Shown: positions 36,316 to 44,031 of the stretch, one piece after another
Layout of the letters: every line of letters begins with the position of its first letter
How positions within the stretch are numbered: the first letter of the stretch is position 1
Origin: Actinophytocola sp050699935
Lineage (GTDB): Bacteria > Actinomycetota > Actinomycetes > Mycobacteriales > Pseudonocardiaceae
Length of the DNA: 64,000 nucleotides
Direction: 5' to 3'
Assembly: GCF_050699935.1 (NCBI RefSeq)
Contig: NZ_JBOHGB010000007.1
Coordinates: 54,643-118,642 of the forward strand
Program-made: the position numbers and the translations under genes
The notes under the pieces: generated by a model
Seen by the model: the letters and a program-made list of their open reading frames with translations, nothing else
Databases searched by the model: none
Told to the model about the DNA's origin: nothing

Positions 36316-39300
36316 CAGCGGCCGGCGTGGCGGCCGCTGAGGGCCCGGTCGAGCACCTCCTCCAACCGCAGCGGGCCGGGCGGGTGGTGGCTCAGGCATA
36401 GCGGCGCCCGCATGCGGCGGAAACCGATGGCCTCCCCGGTGACGTAGAACTGCCCGCATTCCAGCCGGGAGATGTTCTCGACCGTGCTGCCCTTGGCCCG
36501 TGCAATCTCGTTCGCTGCGGCGATCTGCGCCGGGCTGTTCAGCCGGCCGAAGAACTGCGTCGTCGCGTTGCCCGTGACCTGGTTGTGCAGGCCCTTCGGC
36601 GCCTGCGTGGCGAGCAGCAGACCGAGCCCGTACTTGCGCGCCTGCGAAGCGAGCAGGATGGTGCTCTGCGTGCTTGCCGTCCAGGCACCGGATGGCGCGA
36701 TCGTCTGGGCCTCGTCCATCACGAACAGCCCGCCGAGCGCCCGGTCCACCTCCGGGTTGCGCTTGATCCAGGCGAACACTTCCAGCTGGAGCTGGCTGAC
36801 GAAACCTTGTCGCTGCTCGTCGGAGGGCAACCCGATCAAGCTGATCACCGAGATCCGTGCCCGCTTGCCCGGCAACGGAGTGAGCAACGCGGCGGGGTCG
36901 GCCGGCTTATCCGCACTGCCGAGCAGCGGATCGTTGACCATCGCGGCCCGCAACGTCTCGGCCAGGTCGGCGGCCATCGTGGTGGCGGTGCTGAGCTTGC
37001 TCACCCCGTCCGGCAGTTCGGCGAGCATGTCTACGAAGTCGGACAGGCTGCGCGCCTCCATGCGCGCGTAGTGCGTCAACGCCTCGCGCAGCACGGCCCG
37101 GCCGCGGACGGCGGCCTTCGCACCGCCACCGACCCTGGCGTGCGGCACCAGCCCGGCCACAGCCGCCTCGACCGCGGCAGCGAACTCGTCCGCGTCTTCG
37201 CGCACCGCAGCGAAGTCCGGCAACGGATGGAAACTGAGCGGGCGCCCGCCGGCGCGACCCGGGGTCCACACCACGACCTCGGTGTTGGCGAGGTACTCGG
37301 CGGCCCGGCGAGCGTCGCCCGACCGCCACTCCGCCGGCGGGCTCGGCCACGCGTCCCCCAGTCGCGCGAGATCGTTGTTCGGATCCAGCACGATGGCCGA
37401 GACGCCGCGCAATGCGCACTCCTCGACGATGCGACGCAACAGCACGGTCTTGCCGGTACCGGACCCGGCGAAGATCACCGCGTGCTTGCGCAGGGACGCC
37501 AGCTCGATGCGGATCTCGTCGTCCATCCCGAGCACGATCTCCCCCGCCGTCGGCGGCGGCCGTGTCTCCTGGTGGTCGCTTCTGGACTGCTTGGGACCGG
37601 GGAGGATCTCCCGCAGCAGGGCCGTCCGGCTCGCCGGCTTGCGCGCCACCAGCCAGTTCAGCAGTTCGTAGCTCTGCTTGGTGAGCATCTCCTTGAGCGC
37701 GTGGAACGTCCGGACGTCATCCTCGGTGATCTCGAGCCGCGGGCTGCCGACTCGGGCCAACTCGCTGACCTCGGCTCTGGTCTTGGCACCCGTCCAGCCC
37801 TTTGGTCCGTAGTGGATCAACACCAGATGCCGGTTGCGTACGCCGTTCCGAATCCCGGCGGCCGCCCTGGCCTCCCGCAGCTTCCGCAGTACCGCGTTGC
37901 CGTGCCGGGGGGCGATCGCGCGGAACATCCAGCGCTCCGCGAGGTCCCGTTCCTCGTCCAGGGTTCGGCGCACCCCGGCGTGTAGCCGGCCACCGCCGTC
38001 CGGCGGGTCGGTTTCCCATGACCTGTCGTCGTTGCCGACTTCGTTGATCCATGACCGCAACGCGGCCTGCAGCAGATCCGGCATGACCGTGTCCTCGGTG
38101 TGCTGGTTCAGCGCGGCGTCCACGTCGGCACGCTTGCGCAGTTCCGCGAACTGCCGGTCGAACTCCGCCAGGTAGTTCGGGTCCGGTACGACCTGTGGCG
38201 GTGCCTCGATCACCTCTTCGTCGAACGAGGCCAGCTCGCGAATCTCCCCGTACAGGCATGTCTCCGCATGCTCCTGGATTCGTCGCAACAACTGTCGCGG
38301 CGTATAGGTGCGCCAGTGCTCACCAAACGCGCTCGGCGCGGCCGGCCAGGTGAGATGCGGTGGCGTGAAGCCGATAGGTTCGTAGATCACGCGGAGCCAT
38401 TTCTCAACCAGCGCCCGACCGAGCTGTGGATCAACGATGGCGCCGAGGATCGGTGTCTCGATGAACCGGTCCGCGACTGTGTCGGCAGCGACCGAGTTCA
38501 GCAGCTTCCAGGTATCCGGCAGGCAGGCCACAATGGACAGAGTGCGCCGCGTCGTCTCCCGCAACTGCATCAGGCCGTCGGCGATGAGCGCGAGCTCTCT
38601 CGCCCGCTCCGCGTCCATCGCCTGCTCATCGATCGCGTCGATCTTCTTGTCGATCAACGAGTCCAGCTGGTCGATCGCGACGACGCTCGGCCCGGTGAGC
38701 GAGAGCACTCGTGAGATGTCCGTGACCAGGGCACGGTGGGGCTTCGGCTGGGGGTGGATGCCCCAGGTTCGCCGATCTCCGCCGTCGGCCTCCCGCAATC
38801 CCGCGAGGTAGTCCTTGCCGATGGTGTGCTTGCTGTCCGTGGCGGCGTAGAGCACCAACGCCCGGATCGTGTCGCCACACTCGACCGCGACCTGAGCGTT
38901 GACCTGACGTATGGCGCCGACGAACCTGTGCAGGTCATCGATGGTGAGCGGCACATCGCCGAGGATCACCCTGGTGACCGGATCGGGCACGGCGGCCCTG
39001 TCGCACAACCGCCGCAGCAATTCGGTCAGTTGGAGCATGCCGTCGTCGCTCTTCCGCAACAGCTCGCTGCGCATGGCTTCCACGACGTCTTCCCAGAACG
39101 CGGCGCCGGTGGAGAGGTCGATCAGGAAGAAGTAACCACCTTCGCGCTGCACGGTCTGTCTGACGCCGCCGAGCAGGTGAGTCTTGCCCACTCCCTTCTG
39201 CCCCTGCAGGGCGAGCCCGATAGGGCTCGAGCCGTCACTCTGCTTTGCCTCCAGGACGCTCGTCTGAATGCGACGCTCTGCTCTCAGGTGGAGACCGTCT

Positions 39301-39392
39301 ACATGGGAGGGCGGGACGCGCCAGACGTCGTCCGGCCCTTCAGCGGAGTTGAAATGGAGTGCGGCAAGTGCCTGGCGCAACTGTTCTGTCAT
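36315..39392 (-). CDS. Dual ATPase: N-terminal AAA/STAND-like domain fused to a HerA/FtsK-like domain
   Basis: 1025 aa. The first P-loop domain has Walker A GQKGVGKT at 64-71 and a hydrophobic strand ending AIDQLDSL (239-246) as Walker B, as in ORC/STAND-type ATPases. A mixed region (~400-600) follows. The second ATPase has Walker A GSGTGKT at 643-649, VLDPNNDLARLGD, Walker B LFVMDEAQ (889-896) and the sensor segment LLATQAPKGLHNQVTGN (927-942), which are the marks of HerA-family (DUF87) DNA-translocating hexamers. HerA-type ATPases power nuclease or NADase effectors in several defence systems. Last gene of a four-gene operon; its ATG overlaps the preceding stop by four bases. No nuclease motif is evident in it. 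Confidence 0.85.
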   Translation of the reverse strand: MTEQLRQALAALHFNSAEGPDDVWRVPPSHVDGLHLRAERRIQTSVLEAKQSDGSSPIGLALQGQKGVGKTHLLGGVRQTVQREGGYFFLIDLSTGAAFWEDVVEAMRSELLRKSDDGMLQLTELLRRLCDRAAVPDPVTRVILGDVPLTIDDLHRFVGAIRQVNAQVAVECGDTIRALVLYAATDSKHTIGKDYLAGLREADGGDRRTWGIHPQPKPHRALVTDISRVLSLTGPSVVAIDQLDSLIDKKIDAIDEQAMDAERARELALIADGLMQLRETTRRTLSIVACLPDTWKLLNSVAADTVADRFIETPILGAIVDPQLGRALVEKWLRVIYEPIGFTPPHLTWPAAPSAFGEHWRTYTPRQLLRRIQEHAETCLYGEIRELASFDEEVIEAPPQVVPDPNYLAEFDRQFAELRKRADVDAALNQHTEDTVMPDLLQAALRSWINEVGNDDRSWETDPPDGGGRLHAGVRRTLDEERDLAERWMFRAIAPRHGNAVLRKLREARAAAGIRNGVRNRHLVLIHYGPKGWTGAKTRAEVSELARVGSPRLEITEDDVRTFHALKEMLTKQSYELLNWLVARKPASRTALLREILPGPKQSRSDHQETRPPPTAGEIVLGMDDEIRIELASLRKHAVIFAGSGTGKTVLLRRIVEECALRGVSAIVLDPNNDLARLGDAWPSPPAEWRSGDARRAAEYLANTEVVVWTPGRAGGRPLSFHPLPDFAAVREDADEFAAAVEAAVAGLVPHARVGGGAKAAVRGRAVLREALTHYARMEARSLSDFVDMLAELPDGVSKLSTATTMAADLAETLRAAMVNDPLLGSADKPADPAALLTPLPGKRARISVISLIGLPSDEQRQGFVSQLQLEVFAWIKRNPEVDRALGGLFVMDEAQTIAPSGAWTASTQSTILLASQARKYGLGLLLATQAPKGLHNQVTGNATTQFFGRLNSPAQIAAANEIARAKGSTVENISRLECGQFYVTGEAIGFRRMRAPLCLSHHPPGPLRLEEVLDRALSGRHAGR

Positions 39393-40018
39393 GATCCCTC
39401 GATCGCCAGGAGGTGCTTGTGCTCGCTACCGATCTTGATGGCGGCGGCGTGGTCGGCATCGGTCAGCGCCTTGCGGTTGGAGGACGGGGCGAGGTGGACG
39501 AGCCCGGTCCTGGTCATCGCCAGCAGCACCTGGTCCACCTCGTCCTTGTCCGCGCCGTCGAGCCTGGGGCGGAGTTTGGCCAGGCGCACCCAGTCCTGCG
39601 GCTTCACCGACAGGTCGTGGTACGCCGCGCGGATCTGCGACTCCAGATCCGGGCCGGCTGGCGACTCCAGATCCGGGCGGAGCACATCGATGAGACGGAC
39701 CCCGCGCCGCTGGAGGTGGCGGACCAGGCGCCGGAACACCTCGAACACCGCGCGGACCTGAGGGCCCGACCTCGCCGGCGGTTCGGCACTCACCAGCTCC
39801 GTCTCGCACCAGGCGACACCCGCCTCGGTGATCTGGTGTATGTACCGCCCGTTCTCTTTCCGGCTCGCGAGCAGGCCTGCCTTGTTCAGCTTGTCGCGAC
39901 CGGCCGGGGGGAGACTGATCCCGTAGTCATGCCTCAGTTCAGGATTGGGCACCTCTTCGTTCTCCAGCGTCAGCACGATCAGTGCCGCTGTCTCGTGAGT
40001 TCCGTATGTCTCCGGCAT
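39389..40018 (-). CDS. Winged-helix protein of the TIR/ATPase operon
   Basis: 209 aa from the ATG at 40018 after GAGGAG. The N-terminal ~85 residues look like a winged helix (HETAALIVLTLENEEVPNPE, LNKAGLLASRKENGRYIHQI, TEAGVAWCETELV). They are followed by a linker with a 24-bp in-frame duplication (PDLES repeated) and a helical C-terminal region (QDWVRLAKLRPRLDGADKDE, VDQVLLAMTRTGLVHLAPSS) that could be a second wing domain. Family not recognised. It is translationally coupled to the dual ATPase (ATGA), so it probably is its adaptor, a DNA-binding subunit or an autoregulator. Confidence 0.7.
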   Translation of the reverse strand: MPETYGTHETAALIVLTLENEEVPNPELRHDYGISLPPAGRDKLNKAGLLASRKENGRYIHQITEAGVAWCETELVSAEPPARSGPQVRAVFEVFRRLVRHLQRRGVRLIDVLRPDLESPAGPDLESQIRAAYHDLSVKPQDWVRLAKLRPRLDGADKDEVDQVLLAMTRTGLVHLAPSSNRKALTDADHAAAIKIGSEHKHLLAIEGS

Positions 40019-40029
40019 TCCGCCACTCC

Positions 40030-41652
40030 TCACTTGGTGAACACATCGACTCGGCGATCGATCCGGTCGAGCAGCGCGCCGATCGGCGCACGCAGGCCGT
40101 CCGGCGCGGTGAACCGGTCGCCGTTCGCGCGGACCTCGCTCAGCAGTTCCAGGTCCACCGTCAGGTCCTGGAGCAGCGCCAGGTCGCCGTCGTCCAGCGC
40201 CGCGGTCATGTCGCGCACTGTCTGCTCGATGAGTGCCCAACGCCCCCGATGGGCCACCTCGTGCGGCACTGCGCGCAGGGCGAACGCCGCGTCCCGCAGC
40301 GCGTTCCGGTCAGAGTCGGTGCGGGTCGGCGGAGCGTCGGTGATGAGGTCGTGCAGCTGCCGCGCCACGTGCCGAGGCCGCGCGCCCACGTCGAACTCGA
40401 TGTGCCGCAGGTTGCGCAGGAACGCGGGCAACCGCTCGCGGTCGGTGTTGCGGGTCAGCACGCAGAACAGCTGCCGGTCGTCGTCCGCCCCGAGTGTGTG
40501 GCGCAGAAACCGCTCCGCCTCGGTGGCCTGCCAGCGGCTCACCTCGCCGTCCACGACGAGGCACAGGTGCCTGGCCGGCTCGCTGGTCTGGTCGAGGAAC
40601 TCGGGATCGCCGGACAGCGACCGGTGCGCCAGCACACCGAGCGCGCGCAACTCATCGATGAGATCGGTCGCGGTGTCCAGCATCGACCGCGGGCTCGACA
40701 CCAACAGGTCCAGGACGTACGCACGCCGGTGCGTTCGGGCCGCGGCCACGTAGGCGTCCCTGTTGTCCGCGAGCAGGTCGGTGCGGTCGAACTGCTGCGC
40801 GATCACCGCGGCCACCGTCTCCAGCGCGAACGAGACCTGGTCCGCCGACGGTGTGTGTTCCTCCAGCACCGGCAACTGCTCGCCAAAACTCCAGTAGGAG
40901 ACGTACGGCAGCGTGACGTGCCGCAGCATCAGGTCCTCGGGTACACCTTTTGCCAGCCAGTTTCGGAACAGCGGCTCGGCGATCTCGGCACACCGCTGCC
41001 GCCAGGACTCGGCCCGCTCGTATTCCACCCGGTTGTCCAAACGGGACAAGATCGGTAGCACGAGGTGCCGCTGCCGGTCGTAGGGCATCCGGTCCCGGGC
41101 GATGTCGGCGCGCCGTGCGATGTCCACAGCGCCCGTGACGCTCTGCTCGTTGGCGGTGAACACGACGACCAGGCGGTCGGGCAGGTGGGCGGTGCAGATG
41201 CCGCCGATGTCGGAGATGCCGGTCCGGCTGTCGATCAGTACGAAGTCGTACTTCTCGGTCCATGCCGCCCGGCAGCGCTCCAGGAATTCGGCGAACCCGC
41301 GCCGGTACAGGTCCACCCAGTCGATGCCCTGCACTCGGCCCGCATAGGTCTCGTCCTGGCGGCCGGCGGCCAGCAGCGCCACGGTGCCGTCCTCGACCTC
41401 GAGCCGGGTCGCATGGGCGTCAGGGACGTCCGCACCGACGAGAAAGTCGTAGGCGAGGTCGATCACCCCACCCTCGGGTGCCTTGGGCAGCATCGGCGCG
41501 AAGTAGTGGTGCAGGCCGGGTGCCTCCAGATCCCAGTCGATCGCGAGCACCCGGTAACCCCACCGAGCCAGCAGCACGGCGACATTGGCCAGTGTGAAAC
41601 TGCGCCCGACCCCGCCCTTGTAGGAGTAGAACGTGACGACGGTGCCGGTCAT
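40030..41652 (-). CDS. KGGVGR-variant ParA/MinD-type ATPase
   Basis: 540 aa. The N-terminus TVVTFYSYKGGVGRSFTLAN (residues 4-23) is the deviant Walker A of ParA/MinD proteins with Arg where the canonical GK[ST] lysine stands; the signature Lys12 is kept. VLAIDWDLEAPGLHHYF (switch) and YDFVLIDSRTGISDIGG (Walker B) follow. KGGVGR/KGGTGR ATPases occur next to TIR-domain genes in actinobacteria, including the FxSxx-COOH loci. The C-terminal ~270 residues (DLLADNRDAYVAAARTHRRA onward) contain no TPR that I can see and may be another alpha/beta sensor. The start overlaps the TIR stop by four bases; the winged-helix gene begins 11 bases downstream. Confidence 0.85.
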   Translation of the reverse strand: MTGTVVTFYSYKGGVGRSFTLANVAVLLARWGYRVLAIDWDLEAPGLHHYFAPMLPKAPEGGVIDLAYDFLVGADVPDAHATRLEVEDGTVALLAAGRQDETYAGRVQGIDWVDLYRRGFAEFLERCRAAWTEKYDFVLIDSRTGISDIGGICTAHLPDRLVVVFTANEQSVTGAVDIARRADIARDRMPYDRQRHLVLPILSRLDNRVEYERAESWRQRCAEIAEPLFRNWLAKGVPEDLMLRHVTLPYVSYWSFGEQLPVLEEHTPSADQVSFALETVAAVIAQQFDRTDLLADNRDAYVAAARTHRRAYVLDLLVSSPRSMLDTATDLIDELRALGVLAHRSLSGDPEFLDQTSEPARHLCLVVDGEVSRWQATEAERFLRHTLGADDDRQLFCVLTRNTDRERLPAFLRNLRHIEFDVGARPRHVARQLHDLITDAPPTRTDSDRNALRDAAFALRAVPHEVAHRGRWALIEQTVRDMTAALDDGDLALLQDLTVDLELLSEVRANGDRFTAPDGLRAPIGALLDRIDRRVDVFTK

Positions 41653-42266
41653 AGGTCGAACCTCGGAATCGGCGGTGGCGGCAGGAGCACAGGGTCAGGT
41701 CGCTCGACGACCGGCCAGTCGGATCGCCACTCGGGAACCTGCGGCAGCAGTTGGACGAGGTCCCTGGCGAGATCGGTGACTCGTCGATGGAAATGGACCC
41801 AGTCCCGGCTTTCCTGGAAGACCGGTTCCGGCGTGGCCAGGTCCTTGAAATCCCACCATCCAAGTTCCCGCCCCGCTATGGGAAAGTTGTCCGAATCCGA
41901 ATAGAGAATGGGATAGATCAGACCTTGCGGGCGGTCCAGATTGGTCAGCCCGAGCAGCTTCTCCCGCGCGCGCATACTGTGCCACTCCGCCATGCACCAG
42001 CGCGACTCGAAGTATGGCGGCGTGAGCACGGCTATCATGATCTTGCTGCGGCACAGCGCCTTCTCCAGCTGAGACGGCCAGTGCGTGCCGCGCGACATCG
42101 TCTTGTCGAGGAAGACCTTGGGCATGGGCGCGGTCTGGTCAGCGAGACAGTCCTGGAACTTCGGGTAGAAGTGGTTCATCAACCATTTCGGCGCGCTGCC
42201 GAATCGGCTGTAACTGATGAACACATCGAACTCGTAGCCGGGCACGCGCTTGATGTTATGCACCAC
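41649..42266 (-). CDS. TIR-domain protein
   Basis: About 205 aa from GTG 42266 (GTG 42263 and an upstream GTG 42398 are also in frame; the shorter form puts the TIR domain at the N-terminus, as usual). Core TIR motifs: YEFDVFISYSRFG (box 1), PKVFLDKTMSRGTHW, SKIMIAVLTPPYFESRWCMAEW and IYPILYSDSD. The Glu of CMAEW occupies the position of the catalytic glutamate of NAD-consuming TIR domains. The C-terminus is proline-rich. First gene of the operon with the KGGVGR ATPase. The 120 bases upstream are A/T-rich for this genome and likely hold the promoter. Prediction: an NAD-cleaving or signal-making effector. Confidence 0.85.
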   Translation of the reverse strand: MVHNIKRVPGYEFDVFISYSRFGSAPKWLMNHFYPKFQDCLADQTAPMPKVFLDKTMSRGTHWPSQLEKALCRSKIMIAVLTPPYFESRWCMAEWHSMRAREKLLGLTNLDRPQGLIYPILYSDSDNFPIAGRELGWWDFKDLATPEPVFQESRDWVHFHRRVTDLARDLVQLLPQVPEWRSDWPVVERPDPVLLPPPPIPRFDL

Positions 42267-42432
42267 ACCCCCGGGAATACCAGGCGGAAAAGTGGCTATA
42301 ATCTCGCTACTGGACAAAAAGTGAGCAAAAACAGGGCAGTCGAGCTCAGAAATCGGGGTCACCCTGGCGCGTTTGGCGATGGTCGGAGCCCGATCCACTC
42401 GCCTTCACCTCGAGTTCGTTCGATGTTGCGGC

Positions 42433-43216
42433 ATGTCGGTCATGGTGCTCAACGACAGTGGCGTGGCGGTCAGCGTGCTCGGCACCGGCGCCGTCGGCAG
42501 CCAGGTGGCGAAGGTCTTGCTGGCGCGGGGCTCGCGTGTCGCGGTGTGGAACCGCACCGCGGCGCGTCCGGATGCCCTCCTCCGGGGAAGGGCCATGCGG
42601 GCGGCCACGGCGTCCGATGCAGTGGCGAGGAGCTCGCTGGTGATCGCCTCGTTCACCGACTACGGGGGCGTGAGCGCGACGTTGCGGGAGGCGCGGGACG
42701 CCCTGCGTGGCCGGACGTTCGTCGCGTTGACCACCGGGTCGCCGGAAGAGGCACGGGCGGACGCCCACCCGGCCGCCGCGGCAGGCTCCGGCGACCTGGA
42801 CGCCGGACTGCAGACCGCACCCGACGCCATCGGGGCCGACGCCACGACGATCTTCTACAGCGGTCCGCCCCAGACCTTCGAGGAGTACCGGAGCACGCTC
42901 GCAGTGCTGTGCCCGGCCCGCTACGCGGGAGCCGACCCCGGCGCCGCCGCCGTGCAGGACCTTCGCCCCGCTGGCAACCGCCCAACTCGGGCACGTCGTG
43001 GCGGACGCGGAGAACACCGCGCGGGAGGTCGCGAGCCGCATCTCCCCCCGCGGCCACGCGGATCTGACCGAGCACGAGCCCGTGCTCACGAAACTCATCG
43101 CGCTGCAGTCCGGCCAGCGGCTGGGTGCCGGAGAACTCGGCGTGGTCCTCCGGCTGCTACGCGCGCGCATCGCGCAGGGCCGCGGCAGCGACGGCCTCAA
43201 CTCCGTTCTCGACTGA
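42433..43216 (+). pseudogene. Imine-reductase-type NADPH oxidoreductase, internally deleted and frameshifted
   Basis: Begins VAVSVLGTGAVGSQVAKVLL (Rossmann turn GTGAVG), then AVWNRTAARPDAL and, in the usual imine-reductase position, GLQTAPDAIGADATTIFYSG and DPGAAAVQD (near 42935-42960). Immediately afterwards the C-terminal domain is found in another frame (FAPLATAQLGHVVADAENTA, SPRGHADLTEHEPVLTKLI) ending at 43216. About 30 residues normally between these parts are missing, so a deletion that also shifts the frame (around 42958-42966) has inactivated the gene. Divergent from the TIR operon; it marks the right side of the accessory region. Confidence 0.8.
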
Positions 43217-43237
43217 CCGTCCACGGCACGCCCCGGG

Positions 43238-43732
43238 TCACTCCCCCGCCGGGCCGCCTGCCAGCTCCGTGACGATGTCCAGGTGGCCCAAGTGCCTGGC
43301 ATACTCCTGCAGCAGGTGGAACAGGATCCGTTCCAGCGAGGCCGGTTCGCCGTGCCACCCCGGGCCCGGAGTGCCCATTGTGGACAGATCCGTCGACGAC
43401 GCCACCGCGCGGGTGTGCTCGGCCTGGGCCTCCAGGGCGGCGACGAGCTCCGCTAGCGGCTCGGGCGCGTGCCAGCGGCCGGCCTCCTCATCGCCCCACG
43501 GGGTCGGGACCGGGCGGCCTTCGAAGCGCCACTCGATCCACCGCAGCTCCACGTACCGCAGGTGCTTCAGCAACTCGACGGGAGTCCAGCCCGACGGCAG
43601 GCGGCTGCCGCGGCGCTCATCCGGCGGCAGCGCGCGCACCTTCTCGATCGCCCGCGAACGGAAGAAGTCCAGGTAACCGGCGAGCACCGCGGCTCGGGAC
43701 GGTGCGGGTGTGTTCGGCTCGGGGAAGTCCAT
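43238..43732 (-). CDS. DinB-family (DUF664) protein
   Basis: 164 aa from the ATG at 43732. Four-helix DinB-like layout: FFRSRAIEKVRALPPDE, SGWTPVELLKHLRYVELRWI (first metal-ligand His), and HLLQEYARHLGHLDIVTEL (second and third His). This is the HxxxH-type metal-site pattern of the DinB/YfiT superfamily, whose members include thiol-dependent (bacillithiol or mycothiol) S-transferases. The substrate is unknown. Monocistronic, convergent with the imine-reductase pseudogene and divergent from the small DHp-like gene. Confidence 0.8.
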   Translation of the reverse strand: MDFPEPNTPAPSRAAVLAGYLDFFRSRAIEKVRALPPDERRGSRLPSGWTPVELLKHLRYVELRWIEWRFEGRPVPTPWGDEEAGRWHAPEPLAELVAALEAQAEHTRAVASSTDLSTMGTPGPGWHGEPASLERILFHLLQEYARHLGHLDIVTELAGGPAGE

Positions 43733-43820
43733 GCCGGCAACACTATGGCGCCCCGGACTCGCGACGTTTGACTTCGGCCGCGCGTGGAAACCGGCACGCA
43801 CCAAGTGTCGAGGAGGGGCC

Positions 43821-44027
43821 ATGTCCACATCCGACGCGGCGCCGTACCGGCTGGTCGACCGGGCGGTGAACCAGCTGTTCCGGGCCGGCCTCGACCTGCA
43901 CCGCGCGCTGGCCAGCGCGCAGCACGACCCCCGGAGGCGACAGCGGATCGGTGCGGCGATCGGCCGGATCGACGAGACCATCAACGAGCTGCGTCACGCG
44001 ATCATGCCTCGCGCCGACCACGGCTGA
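43821..44027 (+). CDS. 68-aa protein resembling a free-standing, His-less HisKA_3 dimerisation domain
   Basis: Strong ribosome-binding site GAGGAGGGG ending four bases before the ATG at 43821. The sequence VNQLFRAGLDLHRALASAQ followed by HDPRRRQRIGAAIGRIDET and INELRHAIM can be laid on the dimerisation/phosphoacceptor helices of the neighbouring histidine kinase (IQRLFAAGMSLQGIVRR, ADPSARGRVGQVVGQLDET, VREIRTSIF) with one single-residue gap. The kinase's GDLHDHV, with the phosphoacceptor His, corresponds to YRLVDRA, with no histidine. I infer a decoy or heterodimerising inhibitor of the kinase. The gene converges with the kinase gene, with four bases between. Confidence 0.65.
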   Translation: MSTSDAAPYRLVDRAVNQLFRAGLDLHRALASAQHDPRRRQRIGAAIGRIDETINELRHAIMPRADHG

Positions 44028-44031
44028 CCCT

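Noticed and set aside
34951..42266. FxSxx-COOH peptide system (TIR-like FxsC, KGGTGR-type FxsT)
   Set aside because: No peptide ends in FxSxx, there is no radical-SAM/SPASM maturase, and the KGGVGR protein lacks visible TPRs.
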